64,000 bases of DNA from Paenibacillus sp. L3-i20 (GCF_022180385.2 NZ_BQME02000002.1:1178001-1242000), one strand, 5' to 3'; numbered from the stretch's first letter, positions 44,224 to 53,454 are shown. Numbers and translations are program-made. Notes: generated by a model not told the origin, from the sequence alone.

Positions 44224-45408
44224 TTAATCTGTTTGACTTTTTATTTCAATTATTCCTTGATGTAATGTAATGATTTTTTTCACAATAGCTAATCCTAGAC
44301 CGTTGCCGCTAATGTTTCGATTTCGTGAAGGATCTGTTTTGTAAAATCGGTCAAATACAAAATCAATTTGCTCAGGTGCGATTCCAATCCCTGAATCAGT
44401 TATGGCAATAATGATTTCATTACCTGACTGAGTAAGACTTATTTCAATATGTCCGTTTGGCGGAGTAAACTTGATACTATTGCCGAGTAAATTCATCCAT
44501 ACTTGATTAAGCTGATCTTGATCAGCCAATATTGTGACCGAATTATCTATATGCAGATCTATTTTTTGTTCTTTGGCCGACCACTGTGGTTCACATGTAA
44601 CAACAATCCCTCTAATTTGCTCACTCAGATTATATTTAGCCGGTTCGAATGGATGTTGTTCTGAGTCTAATGATGCGAGTTCTAACAGATTGTCGCTAAG
44701 TCTAGACAACCTACTGCTTTCTGCGATGATGATATCTAAATAATGATTACGATTAGCTTCGGCTACCAATTGTCTGTTTTTCAATGCCATAGCAAATCCA
44801 GAAATAGACGTTAACGGTGTTTGAATTTCGTGGGAAACATTGGTTACAAAATCTTGCCGCATCTTCTCCAGCTGTTTCAGTTCGCTTGCCATCTCATTAA
44901 ATCCTTGCGTCAATACGCCAATTTCGTCTGTGCTTTTTGTTTTTATTTCTACATCGAAATCGCCTTTTGCTAATCGCTTCGTTGCTTGTGTTAATATTTG
45001 CAGAGGCTTCACCAAATATCTTGCAGCAACAACAATACATACACATCCAATCACAATCCCAACTAATAATACGAGCAACATCAACCGATTAATAATCGAT
45101 TCATTCGAAATTTTGATCTTTGTCGTGTTTTTTAAGTTATAAAATTTCACTTCATCTGAGTTTTTGTATAGATGTATCGGATGTGCAGACACTTTCACCA
45201 TACGCTGTATAAATTCATCTCGATCGTCTGGTTTTGTTTGTTCATATTGAGCGATTATTTCTTCACCCACTGCAATCATATCATTCTGTCCAATACGGCT
45301 TATTTCTTTTTTGAAAAGGGACCTGCCTATATAGAAGGAGGACAATAAACTAATCATAATAACGACCAAAAAGGTGCCAATTACTCGGATGTATAACGAT
45401 TTGATCAT
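44224..45408 (-). CDS. Sensor histidine kinase, C-terminally truncated by an in-frame stop
   Basis: 394 residues. Two membrane helices (about 8-28 and 110-132) flank a short extracellular sensor; HAMP (RYLVKPLQILTQATKRLAKG), HisKA with phospho-acceptor His in NVSHEIQTPL (about residue 196), and HATPase_c with N-box WMNLLGNSIKF, G1 ITDSGIGIAPEQ and GNGLGLAIVKKI follow. The frame stops at TAA (44224-44226) in IEIKSQTD, yet the same frame goes on with GTTVIVYLPIDVFEKSY to a TGA at 44170. The missing tail is the last beta strand of the ATP domain. An AAA or similar to TAA change is likely. Its partner response regulator is also damaged, so the system is probably inactive. Confidence 0.85.
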   Translation of the reverse strand: MIKSLYIRVIGTFLVVIMISLLSSFYIGRSLFKKEISRIGQNDMIAVGEEIIAQYEQTKPDDRDEFIQRMVKVSAHPIHLYKNSDEVKFYNLKNTTKIKISNESIINRLMLLVLLVGIVIGCVCIVVAARYLVKPLQILTQATKRLAKGDFDVEIKTKSTDEIGVLTQGFNEMASELKQLEKMRQDFVTNVSHEIQTPLTSISGFAMALKNRQLVAEANRNHYLDIIIAESSRLSRLSDNLLELASLDSEQHPFEPAKYNLSEQIRGIVVTCEPQWSAKEQKIDLHIDNSVTILADQDQLNQVWMNLLGNSIKFTPPNGHIEISLTQSGNEIIIAITDSGIGIAPEQIDFVFDRFYKTDPSRNRNISGNGLGLAIVKKIITLHQGIIEIKSQTD

Positions 45409-45954
45409 GATAGTACTAACCTATAAGTTTCGATTTGAAAATGTTGCGTATCGTTGGCGTATCGTTCTCTTAGCCGCTTAATATGAACATCGACGGTTCG
45501 ATCATCTCCTTCATAATTTTCCTCTTATCACTTGATAATTACGACGATTTAGCTCTATACCACCCAGCATTAGCGTTTGTGAAGAGATAATTTGATATCG
45601 CTTTAGCAATGCTTTAACTCTCATTACAAGTTCAATCGGATCAAATGGCTTAGTCAAATAATCGTCCGTTCCAAGCTGGAACCCTTTCACCTTTTGCCCC
45701 GTCTCCCCTTTGACCGAAACCATCAATAAAGGAATATTCGAATCTAACTGACGAATTTCCTTGCACAACTCCCAACCGTCTACTTTCGGCATCATAATAT
45801 CTAAAACAACTAAATCGATGCGGTTATTTTCTACAATTGATAGTGCCTCCGCTCCATCACTTGCCTCTTCAATTTCATATCCTTCATTACTCAAAAATAA
45901 GGGGATTAACTCACGGATATGAGCGTCATCATCCGCTATTAAAATTTTCACCAT
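45405..45954 (-). pseudogene. Response regulator (OmpR type) with internal deletion
   Basis: Receiver domain is intact: phospho-acceptor Asp in LVVLDIMMPK (about residue 52), Lys in DYLTKPF, and DDD near the start. The linker GGIELNRRNYQVIRGKL then runs into a stop at 45511. In another frame the very end of an OmpR-type winged helix follows directly: YEGDDRTVDVHIKRLRERYA and a stop at 45405 that overlaps the kinase start by 4 bases (ATGA). About 30 residues (the first helices of the DNA-binding domain) are deleted. DNA binding is lost. Confidence 0.85.
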
Positions 45955-46011
45955 GATCGTATATGCCTCCCAAATGGTATCGTGCTCCTGCTAACTTGTT
46001 GCATCATTACA

Positions 46012-47978
46012 TCAACCAAACTGCCAACCGATCAGATTCCAATGATAATAAAACAAACACGTGATTAGAGCCGACAATGCAACAAGCGTATAATGTACTC
46101 GCTTTAGCAACGTCCAATAACTATTTTTCCAAATGAAGAAACTAGAGATGATCATTGCGACGGTCAAAGTAATAAGTATAATCGGCATTACAAGGTAGAT
46201 CGAAAGCTCTGGTGTTATACGACTAAGTCGATCCAGTAAGTCCATATTTAATACGACAACAAATGTTACGACCAATGATAGTAGTGCCCAGACTGAAGTA
46301 ACTAACGATAATCGAATGAACCACTTTTGCTCTTTCGGCATCACTTTAATCTCACGCTTACGATAAACGAATCCGAGCAATACGGTGATGAACAGAAATG
46401 AAGAAATTCCGATTAAAGTAAACCAAAACTTCGATTGATTAATAAGTGGTGCACGTTCTAGCGGCATGGATGGGAGAAAATCCAGAAGCAAATGGGTGAC
46501 TTCTCCTGAAGTATCAGTACGGAATCCTATCTGACTTGTCCCACCAACTTCTTGAAATAGATTCGTTTCGACTGGAGCATACACTAATTGCTCTGGCCCG
46601 CTTCCAATCGTAAGTCGATTATCTAAAACAGCAATACTTATTTGTGACATAAAACTATAAAACTTATCGATATCCGAATGGTTACGTCGTGTGAATTGAT
46701 AGAAACCTGAATATTTATTTACTGAATCCTGTAATTCGCCAGTGCTTAGTGGCAGGTCAACATCCTTCAAAGGATAATAACGATCGAAGAACGTTTTTGA
46801 TAATCCTACTGCAGCTGTTGCACCTTCACCACCACTATATGAAACAAAAATTCCGATCCCTTTATCTGGTACAAGATATAGCTCCGTATTAAATAGTGTA
46901 TCAGCGCCCCCATGAGAAATAATCCTCAATCCATTCATCTTTAGTTCGTAGAAACCAAGCGTCATGCCGGCATATCTTTGTGAAACTGAAAAGCTAGCGA
47001 ATGCATGAGCTGTGCCGTTTCAGGTTTAAAAATATTTTTCTCCCCAAAACGACCATCCTGTAAATGGGCAATCATAAAATGAGCCATATCTTGTGCGGAA
47101 GCTGCGCCCGAACCCGCAGGTCGGAATCCACCTTCATAAGTTGGCGGTTTAGTTGCAAATTGACCATTCTCTCGCGCATATCCTAGCACCGAATATGGCT
47201 CTAATGATGCAGGAATGGGCTCCTGAACGGTAGCATATTTCATATCTAGCGGATCAAATATATTCTTTTGTATATAGTCGTTGTAAGCCATTCCGCTAAC
47301 TTCTTCTACGATTAAACCTGCTAGTGCAGCCCCAAAGTTGGAATAAGACATCATTTCGCCTGGAGCCTGAACGCGAGCAAGCATATGTTTATTTAGTGTT
47401 TCAGAAATAGATATCGGCAACTTCTTAGCGTCTGTTGTAATTTGATAGCCCACACCGCCTTCCTCGAATCCAGCAGTATGAGTCATAAGATGTCGCATCG
47501 TAATCGGCTCGGAATAGGATTTTGGTATTTGGACTGTTTTTAAATAAGTACTTACGTCCTTATCGAGATCAATTTTCCCTTGTTCAACTAATTGCATGAC
47601 AGCTGTCCATGTAAACAGCTTTGTTGTAGAAGCAATTCGGAACAGATTTTTCTCTGGATCAACCCCTCTACCCTCTTCGAGATTAGAGTGACCGTATCCT
47701 TTGGCTAACAGCACCTTGCCATCCTTTACAATAGATATTACTGCTCCTGGAATACTGTATGTGTCCAAATGTCCGTTCATTAGACCATCAATAAATGCGG
47801 TCAACTTTACGTTATCGTTTAAATCTTCCTCAGTAACCTCTGTTTGAGCTGCTAACAGTTTAGTCGTATGAGTGGCTGATATGGGTATCTGTAACTCTAA
47901 CAATCCCACCCCCACCAAAGTGACTAATAATACGAATAAAATCGTTTTGCGAGAAAATTTCTTCATAGATGATGTCAT
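46012..47978 (-). pseudogene. Frameshifted class C beta-lactamase-like serine hydrolase with C-terminal membrane domain
   Basis: The first frame (47978-46962) has a signal anchor, the SxxK motif in ASTTKLFTWT (Ser about residue 119) and the YxN motif in SYSNFGAALAG, and ends HKDMPA-stop. The second frame (46965-46012) continues exactly where it should with TLGFYELKMNGLRIISHGG (the HGG-type third motif), then YLVPDKGIGIFV and four C-terminal membrane helices. One deleted G in a CCGGGC run near 46966 would restore a single ~650-residue protein. Proteins of this layout are penicillin-binding-like peptidases or esterases of the outer membrane face. The ATGA overlap could mimic translational coupling, so two-piece expression is not excluded. 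Confidence 0.8.
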
Positions 47979-48086
47979 AATAAACCTCCTGCTTCAGCAT
48001 ATTTTTGATGCTAAGTTCTTAACTTGCTGATCAGAGCTTATCAAAAACATGTGAACGGAGAATGAATCGATTTACTATTTTTCCCA

Positions 48087-48118
48087 AAACAAAAACTACC
48101 TTCATAGAAGGCAGTTCA
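48087..48118 (-). terminator. Terminator downstream of the HxlR gene
   Basis: AACTACCTTC-ATA-GAAGGCAGTT stem; on the minus strand followed by TTTTTGTTTT. Confidence 0.65.
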
Positions 48119-48231
48119 TTGTGTGTCTGATTAATTAGAGGGATCGATATGATGTTTCTTCATTCAGTAGTTCTGACATCCATTTATATTTGCCCAACCA
48201 ATTTCTGATTTGCTTAATAAGTGAGATGTCG

Positions 48232-48579
48232 TCACTCTTGATTTGCTTCTGCCTTCTTTTGGTTTTGATCCATATAGGATATACCCCAATCCCTTACATT
48301 TAATAAAATGGGAATTAAGCTTTCCCCCGTTTCTGATAAGGAGTACTCAACCTTTGGGGGTATTTCCGAGTATACTTTACGATTCACAAGTCCGTCTTCC
48401 TCAAGCTCCCGCAATTGGCGGGTCAATGTTCGCTGAGTAATATCGGGGAATATTCTTCGTAATTCATTGAACCTTTTGACGCCAAGAGTTGCCAGTTGAT
48501 GTAAAATAACAAGCTTCCATTTGCCGCCGATTAATTTAACCGTTACCTCCACTGGACATTGAATTTCCAGATTCCCCAC
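48232..48579 (-). CDS. HxlR-family winged-helix transcriptional regulator
   Basis: 115 residues from GTG 48579 with AAAGGAGG upstream. The family pattern CPVEVTVKLIGGKWKLVILHQL (with the single conserved N-terminal Cys), FNELRRIFPDITQRTLTRQLRELEEDGLV (recognition helix) and PPKVEYSLSETGESL is complete. HxlR proteins such as YodB and CatR sense quinones or electrophiles through that Cys. It is divergent from the NmrA-like gene, its probable target. Confidence 0.94.
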   Translation of the reverse strand: MGNLEIQCPVEVTVKLIGGKWKLVILHQLATLGVKRFNELRRIFPDITQRTLTRQLRELEEDGLVNRKVYSEIPPKVEYSLSETGESLIPILLNVRDWGISYMDQNQKKAEANQE

Positions 48580-48595
48580 TATTACTTCCCTCCTT

Positions 48596-48615
48596 TAGTA
48601 TCCAAAATGATACTA
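48596..48615. promoter_or_regulatory. Inverted repeat, candidate HxlR operator
   Basis: TAGTATC-CAAAAT-GATACTA is a perfect 7-6-7 inverted repeat centred between the divergent HxlR (start 48579) and NmrA-like (start 48735) genes. It is the best candidate site for autoregulation and control of the divergent gene. Confidence 0.65.
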
Positions 48616-48734
48616 CATATCTTTTATGTGCGTACTTACATAAATAACATGTTTCTATTAGTATTAACACATCTCCGAAACATTTTCAAACGAGCTTTTT
48701 TAAGTTCGGAGATCTAACCGAAAGGATGATGATC

Positions 48735-49646
48735 ATGACTGATAAAAATAATATTCTTGTTTATGGTGCAGCAGGTGTACAAGGAGGAGCCGCGGCGCGA
48801 AAATTAGTTACGGAGGGTTACACCATTCGAACGATTGCAAGGAGTAAAGAAAAAGCCGATCAACTTATCGAACAAGGCATCTCTGCGGTCATTGGAAATT
48901 TAGCCGATCCCGCTGGTTTGGCCGAAGCACATAAGGGAGTAAATAAAGTATTGCTGCTTATGCCGGTTGACTTTGACCTACACCAAGTTCGTCTTTATTT
49001 CCAAAATGCAGTCGACGCAGCTAAAGAAGCTAATATAGAGCTATTAGTGGTCAATACTAGCGTTTACGTACCGGAACAGGTTACGAATACAGCTGCTTTA
49101 GAAATCAAAAGAGAACTTATCGACTATGTCAAACAAAGCGGTATTCCCTTTATCATTCTTCAGCCCACACTATACATGGAGAATTTCATTATTCCAGGTA
49201 TACTTAACAACGGTACATTGGCTTATCCTGTCCCTGCCGAAGAAGCTATCGCTTGGGTTAGTGTTGAGGATACCGCAGACTTTGCTGTTTACGCACTAAA
49301 TCATCCAGAGCTAGCAGGTCAAACCCTTCAAGTGACTGGTCCTGAAGCGCTTACTGGCAATCAATTGGCTGAGCTATTCAGTCAATCCCTAAAACAAGAA
49401 ATACAATTCTTTTCCCTACCTGTCGAAACATTTGAGGCCGCTATTAGCCCCATGTTAGGCAAGGAGACTGCTTCTGGGTTAGCAGGTTTGTATCATTGGG
49501 TTACAGCGAATACCGCATCCATGCCGCAATCCAATCATGTAGACTCCAAATTACGTTCGGTAATTCCCGGCACTTCATTGACGACATGGGTAAATCAAGC
49601 CATTCAACAAGGACTTATTTCCACTGGTGATGTAATTAACCGTTAA
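48735..49646 (+). CDS. NmrA-like NAD(P)-binding oxidoreductase
   Basis: 303 residues from ATG 48735; AAAGG lies 9 bases upstream, and two in-frame ATGs at 48726 and 48729 are too close to it. Rossmann motif VYGAAGVQGGAAARKLVTEG, ARSKEKADQL (NADP-binding loop), LLMPVDFDLHQVR, FIILQPTLYMENF and GPEALTGNQLAELF fit the NmrA/atypical SDR family (YtfG or azoreductase-like quinone oxidoreductases). Divergence from an HxlR regulator is the common arrangement for such electrophile or quinone-responsive reductases. Confidence 0.92.
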   Translation: MTDKNNILVYGAAGVQGGAAARKLVTEGYTIRTIARSKEKADQLIEQGISAVIGNLADPAGLAEAHKGVNKVLLLMPVDFDLHQVRLYFQNAVDAAKEANIELLVVNTSVYVPEQVTNTAALEIKRELIDYVKQSGIPFIILQPTLYMENFIIPGILNNGTLAYPVPAEEAIAWVSVEDTADFAVYALNHPELAGQTLQVTGPEALTGNQLAELFSQSLKQEIQFFSLPVETFEAAISPMLGKETASGLAGLYHWVTANTASMPQSNHVDSKLRSVIPGTSLTTWVNQAIQQGLISTGDVINR

Positions 49647-49753
49647 TCTGAACGACTTTTTGAAGGTCTTCATATAGAAAAGAGTGCTCGCACCTTCGGT
49701 TTTGGCACTACTATCAATGGCGTCAATACCTAAAATATTTCTTTCTAACTACG

Positions 49754-49838
49754 AAAAAAGGACCTCCCATTACCATTATGGGGGAGGTCTCTAAAAGTCG
49801 CAGTTTTGTTGCTTCAAGCAACAAGACTGCGACTTTTT
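49754..49838 (+). terminator. Tandem terminators after the NmrA-like gene
   Basis: Two hairpins: GACCTCCCAT / ATGGGGGAGGTC (49761-49789), then a 20-bp stem AAAGTCGCAGTTTTGTTGCT / AGCAACAAGACTGCGACTTT ending in T6 (49793-49838). The second is the stronger. Confidence 0.85.
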
Positions 49839-49959
49839 TAGTAAACTAATTGATTATGGAGCCTAGGGGGATATTTCTTATTCTATCAAAATCACCAACT
49901 AAGGGATGTGTGAATCTTGATCTAATTGCTGATAAAGTATATTCTTCGAAATAGTTTTC
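49839..49959. other. Intergenic, with a 14-base piece of tRNA-Ala 3' end (49857-49870)
   Basis: TGGAGCCTAGGGGG equals, on the minus strand, the T-stem and acceptor end of the tRNA-Ala fragment at 54381-54394. Outside these 14 bases the two places do not match. It may be a recombination scar or a coincidence. Confidence 0.4.
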
Positions 49960-49990
49960 TTGACTGTAACTCTTACGTCATAGTTTATAC
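49960..49990 (+). promoter_or_regulatory. MerR-type promoter with 19-base spacer
   Basis: TTGACT at 49960-49965 and TTATAC at 49985-49990 are 19 bases apart, the overlong spacing that MerR regulators correct. An imperfect dyad (ACTGTAAC...GTCATAGT) lies inside the spacer. It is 18 bases before the MerR-family gene, which should autoregulate and drive the SMR efflux genes. Confidence 0.7.
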
Positions 49991-50007
49991 TTATGGTGAG
50001 GTGATCA

Positions 50008-50802
50008 ATGATGTATAACGTAGGAAAAATGACTGAACTTACCGGCGTCAGTAGGCGAACGCTGCATTATTACGATCAGATTGGCCTGCTGTGCCCTCAT
50101 GTTGTGAAGGACAACGGATATCGCGACTACAGTGAGCAGGATTTAATTCGGTTACAGCAAATCCTGTTGCTCAAGTCTCTCGGATATTCTTTGACTCAAA
50201 TTGCCAAGCTGCTTGGCGTGCAAAAAATGACACAGCAAGAGGAGAAGATAGCCTGGGTCGAATCGTTAGAACTCCAGATTTCCTGGGTCGAAGGCCTGCA
50301 GGAGGACCTCGAACGTAGAAGATATATGCTGCAAACGGCAATTCACGCGATAGGTACAAGCGGAAAGCTGCAAGCCAAGGAATTGAGGGAGTTGCTGGAT
50401 TCACTACAGCATCGGGAAATCGAACAAGGCGTCATTCCTCCCTATTTTGAGAAGAACACATTCACATCTGAGGAAGAACACATTATTTCCCGACTTCCAG
50501 TGATGGGCAGTCAAGATCCACGAATGGCAATCTACATCGAACTGCTTGGAGAAATTCGTGCACAGATGGAGATGCCGCCAGATTCCGAACCTATACAACA
50601 ATTAGCAGAGCGGCTATGGCATTGGGCCCTCCAGATATTCGAAGGCAATGAGAAACTGCTTGAAAAGTATTGGTCGATGCTGTCTCCAAACTCAAGTGGA
50701 GATTCGCCAGTTTATGGTCATGATGTCAAGTTAATTGAATATGTGAATCGAATGATGGAAGTTTGGCTTGACGGAAAGGAAGTCTTGCTGAATGAGAAAT
50801 AG
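50008..50802 (+). CDS. MerR-family transcriptional activator
   Basis: 264 residues. N-terminal HTH VGKMTELTGVSRRTLHYYDQ, wing NGYRDYSEQDLIRLQQI, and LLKSLGYSLTQIAKLLG; a long coiled-coil dimerisation helix (about 75-115) and a C-terminal effector domain (about 140-264) that resembles the TipAS-type helical ligand-binding domain. GTGAGGTG precedes the start. It overlaps the SMR gene by 11 bases, so sensing and efflux are encoded together. Confidence 0.92.
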   Translation: MMYNVGKMTELTGVSRRTLHYYDQIGLLCPHVVKDNGYRDYSEQDLIRLQQILLLKSLGYSLTQIAKLLGVQKMTQQEEKIAWVESLELQISWVEGLQEDLERRRYMLQTAIHAIGTSGKLQAKELRELLDSLQHREIEQGVIPPYFEKNTFTSEEEHIISRLPVMGSQDPRMAIYIELLGEIRAQMEMPPDSEPIQQLAERLWHWALQIFEGNEKLLEKYWSMLSPNSSGDSPVYGHDVKLIEYVNRMMEVWLDGKEVLLNEK

Positions 50803-51496
50803 CCGTAGAGCCATTCACTTGTTAATTCACACTCTTATGATTCTTGTTATTCATATTCTGCTGTTTTTGTTCATTCACAGCGGGATCGAACTATCTGATA
50901 GGTTAGAACAATTGCGGTTATCGATTATAGAGGGAAAGTCGGGTTACTACCATTCGCAATCAGGTGTATACATCGTAACGTTATGGGCCGTTCTCTATGC
51001 AATCGACTGCTGTTCATATTTGTTTGTGCGGTTGGTTTCCAAGCAGAACGAAGAGCATCCCCCACTGCAAAAGACTTCAACTAAAGTGAAAATAGCCGAT
51101 GTCAAAAAACAGTGTGTATCAGCTGATCAAGCAGGGTTGTCTGCGGCTTATCCAAAACAAACCACACCGGTACGTTCCGGCTGGCTTTATTTACTGCTTG
51201 GCGGCGTATTCGAAATTATTTGGGCCGGATTATTAAAAGTAGATATGCTCGGAGGCCCACTCCTAGTGATGATATTTGTGTTCAGCTTTCATTTCCTTAT
51301 GAAAGCAGCCAAAACGCTGCCATTGGGGACCATATACGCCGTGTTTACAGGCTTCGGTGCTGTAGGAACTATCATTCTAGATATCACGATATTCGGTGAA
51401 GCGATACAGCCAATCGAGTTAGGTTTGGTAGCCATGCTCGTCATGTTCATTATTCTATTGAAGCAATCAAGCCATACTACAAGGAAGGACGGTTGA
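50792..51496 (+). CDS. SMR-family efflux subunit with extra N-terminal membrane domain
   Basis: 234 residues, more than twice the usual ~105. The C-terminal part (about 128-230) is a full SMR unit: LYLLLGGVFEIIWAGLLKV with the essential Glu, then KTLPLGTIYAVFTGFGAVGT and LGLVAMLVMFIILL. The N-terminal ~125 residues add two hydrophobic segments (about 8-28 and 60-80) and a polar linker that I do not recognise. It starts inside the end of the MerR gene and is followed 3 bases later by a second SMR gene. The pair is likely a heterodimeric EbrAB/YkkCD-like pump. Confidence 0.85.
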   Translation: MRNSRRAIHLLIHTLMILVIHILLFLFIHSGIELSDRLEQLRLSIIEGKSGYYHSQSGVYIVTLWAVLYAIDCCSYLFVRLVSKQNEEHPPLQKTSTKVKIADVKKQCVSADQAGLSAAYPKQTTPVRSGWLYLLLGGVFEIIWAGLLKVDMLGGPLLVMIFVFSFHFLMKAAKTLPLGTIYAVFTGFGAVGTIILDITIFGEAIQPIELGLVAMLVMFIILLKQSSHTTRKDG

Positions 51497-51499
51497 CGT

Positions 51500-51814
51500 A
51501 TGGGATGGCTATATCTCCTCGTAGCGGGAGGATTCGAAATGATCGGCTTTATCGGATTGAAGCGCTCCTCCGAACGTGAGACATGGGGCAATTACCTCCT
51601 CATGCTGGGCGCATTTGCTGTCAGCTTGACTTTACTCTCGATGGCACTGGAAACGTTAGCGCTTAGCGTCGCTTATACTGTATGGGCCGGAATTGGCACG
51701 GTGGGCGCAGTCACGCTAGGAATCCTCCTATATAAAGAGCCTATTTCACCGATGCGTATTATATCCATAGTAGGCATTATTACATGTATCATTGCTTTAC
51801 GGCTGATAGACTAA
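51500..51814 (+). CDS. SMR-family efflux subunit
   Basis: 104 residues with four membrane helices. The active-site Glu is in LVAGGFEMIGFIGLKRS (about residue 13), followed by ETLALSVAYTVWAGIGTVGA (the conserved SMR helix 3) and GIITCIIALRLID. Short spacing (3 bases) behind the longer SMR subunit indicates a two-component drug or polyamine exporter driven by the proton gradient. Confidence 0.92.
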   Translation: MGWLYLLVAGGFEMIGFIGLKRSSERETWGNYLLMLGAFAVSLTLLSMALETLALSVAYTVWAGIGTVGAVTLGILLYKEPISPMRIISIVGIITCIIALRLID

Positions 51815-51945
51815 GATTAGGTATCAAGGGGTGTTTGCTTTTAGTCCCTTCAAACGGGCGAATTTATTGGGATGTATCTCCCCTAGTCTATCCATCAACA
51901 AACTGAAAACCACGTCCTAAGGGCATGGATGATTTGTTTATTATG
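51815..51945. other. Intergenic sequence after the SMR genes
   Basis: No gene, terminator or repeat recognised here. A tRNA-Ala relic begins at its right edge. Confidence 0.3.
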
Positions 51946-52024
51946 ATAGCGCCTAGTGGGATCAAACCGCTAATCACATTGCTGCCAGCGATGTGCTCTC
52001 CCGTATGGGGATATTACACTACCC
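51946..52024 (-). pseudogene. Degenerate tRNA-Ala(GGC)
   Basis: Read on the minus strand, the sequence aligns over its whole length to tRNA-Ala: GGGGTAG at the 5' end, GGGAGAGCAC (D arm), CATCG-CTGGCAG-CAATG (anticodon arm with loop CTGGCAG, anticodon GGC), AGCGG-TTTGATC-CCACT (T arm) and AGGCGCT in place of AGGCTCC-ACCA. Several stem mismatches and the lost acceptor pairing mean it is not functional. Confidence 0.65.
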
Positions 52025-52151
52025 CAATTTATCTAGCTTTCGCTCAAGGTACAATTTCTCTTAATAGTGTCAGCATCAATAAGTACAGTATCACGGTTGG
52101 GGGAGTCTATGAAGTCAAAGCATGATAATACCCTGTAATAAATCCTTTACT

Positions 52152-52183
52152 GACCAAAAAAACCCACCTCGACGGGTGGGGCG
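52152..52183 (-). terminator. Terminator after the sigma/anti-sigma operon
   Basis: CCCCACCCGTCGAGGTGGGTTTTTTT on the minus strand: GC-rich stem with a short loop and seven T, 35 bases past the anti-sigma stop. Confidence 0.85.
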
Positions 52184-52217
52184 TTCAATTCATTCACGAT
52201 ATACACGCATCAACTCA

Positions 52218-52910
52218 TTAAGGCTCAACCGATTCGGCTACCTTCATGGCCTCATTGCCCGAAATCGGACCAGACATGCCATACTGAATGCCGTCAACAA
52301 CCCAGAACAGCTCCGTGAACTCGGCTTGCTCGAAAATAAAGCCGTCCGCTCCGCCTACTTTGGTCTGTGTGAACAGGTCCGTCGGGAATGCCGCCGGCAT
52401 GCGACTCGCACTGAATGTCACCGTCTTATCACCCGAGCCGTATGTGAAGTTCAAATCTCTGAGTGGTTGGTCCTTAATTCCGACGCCGACGATCTCGGTC
52501 AGCTTGAAGCCTTCCGGAGCGACTTGAGGAACATGCACACCCGAACCGAAAGTTGATTTCGCTGCCTCCGCCGTTCCGAATGGAGTTGTAATCAATTGGG
52601 ACAACTCCGAACCTGTGGCTCCTCCGTTTCCGGGCAGCACGGTTTCCGACGAATTATCCGTTGGCGTCGGTACTGCGGCGGGCTCTTGCAGCATCGGCAA
52701 TCCAGTCACTATGACGACTACCGCGATCAGCGCTGCCGCTCCTGCAAGCCAGGCATTCGGAAGAACGAATCGGTGGCGGCTTCTCTGTTCCGCGGCGGCT
52801 TGCTTCCTGATCTTCTGTTTAACGCTATCGCTCAATTCCATTTTAGAAAACAACATATCATCCGACTCCTTTTGCAAATGTTGACGTAAATTACGCTCCA
52901 TGTCCGTCAT
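52218..52910 (-). CDS. Anti-sigma factor-like membrane protein
   Basis: 230 residues. Cytoplasmic N-terminus (MTDMERNLRQHLQKES, likely the sigma-binding part) with a basic region, one membrane helix (LAGAAALIAVVVIVTGL, about 57-75), and an extracytoplasmic domain resembling DUF4367-type regions (FKLTEIVGVGIKDQP, YGSGDKTVTFSASRM). It starts inside the last codons of the sigma gene (20-base overlap), which couples their translation. It probably holds the sigma factor at the membrane until an envelope signal is sensed. Confidence 0.85.
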   Translation of the reverse strand: MTDMERNLRQHLQKESDDMLFSKMELSDSVKQKIRKQAAAEQRSRHRFVLPNAWLAGAAALIAVVVIVTGLPMLQEPAAVPTPTDNSSETVLPGNGGATGSELSQLITTPFGTAEAAKSTFGSGVHVPQVAPEGFKLTEIVGVGIKDQPLRDLNFTYGSGDKTVTFSASRMPAAFPTDLFTQTKVGGADGFIFEQAEFTELFWVVDGIQYGMSGPISGNEAMKVAESVEP

Positions 52911-53454
52911 CGATTATTTCCTCCTTGCGCATTTCCCGAGCCAACGCCTCACGTGCCCGATGCAGTCTGTTTCTCACGGTACCCTCGGGTGACGACGTCG
53001 CTTTCGCAACTTCCCGTGTGTCCAAGTCCAGATAATAATATAAATACAAAGCCTCCTGGTACGGCAGAGGCAGACGCAGCATATGCCGCAAAATCTCGCT
53101 TTTCTGCAATCTTTTAAGCGCTTCTTCTTCCACGTTGAATGTCCGTCCCCGCTCCATCCGACTGGGATCGGTCGGCTGTTCCGTAAACATCCGCACGCCC
53201 ATCTTGTCCCGACAAACGTTTATGGCGATCGTCGTCAACCATGTTTTAATCGCGCTATCTCCACGAAACGAGTTCCAGTTGCGATAAGCGCGAAGGAATA
53301 CCTCCTGACTGATATCCTCGGCAAAATGCCGATCACCGGTATAAAAATAAGCGGTGCGCATGACCGTCGAGCCATAGCTTTCCATCAGCTGCTCTAAAGC
53401 TTGAGAGGGATCTTTCGGGAAATTTTCCTTGTTATTCGAGCCGGCCGGCTTCAC
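52891..53454 (-). CDS. ECF-type RNA polymerase sigma factor (SigX/SigM-like)
   Basis: 187 residues from GTG 53454 with GGAGGTGG upstream. Region 2: LMESYGSTVMRTAYFYTGDRH, DISQEVFLRAYRNWNSF (-10 recognition), TWLTTIAINVCRD. Region 4: LRLPLPYQEALYLYYYLDLD, REVAKATSSPEGTVRNRLHRAREAL (HTH for -35). Region 3 is absent as in all ECF factors. A CGTCTA motif lies in the 45 bases upstream but no convincing -35 could be paired with it, so autoregulation is only suggested. Confidence 0.95.
   Translation of the reverse strand: MKPAGSNNKENFPKDPSQALEQLMESYGSTVMRTAYFYTGDRHFAEDISQEVFLRAYRNWNSFRGDSAIKTWLTTIAINVCRDKMGVRMFTEQPTDPSRMERGRTFNVEEEALKRLQKSEILRHMLRLPLPYQEALYLYYYLDLDTREVAKATSSPEGTVRNRLHRAREALAREMRKEEIIDDGHGA

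Noticed and set aside
49890..50007. Guanidine (ykkC-type) riboswitch upstream of the SMR genes
   Set aside because: No conserved motif seen; instead there is a 19-base spaced MerR promoter.
52122..52889. Plus-strand ORFs opposite the anti-sigma gene
   Set aside because: Composition is that of antisense frames; the minus-strand frame carries a membrane helix, is coupled to the sigma gene and has a terminator.
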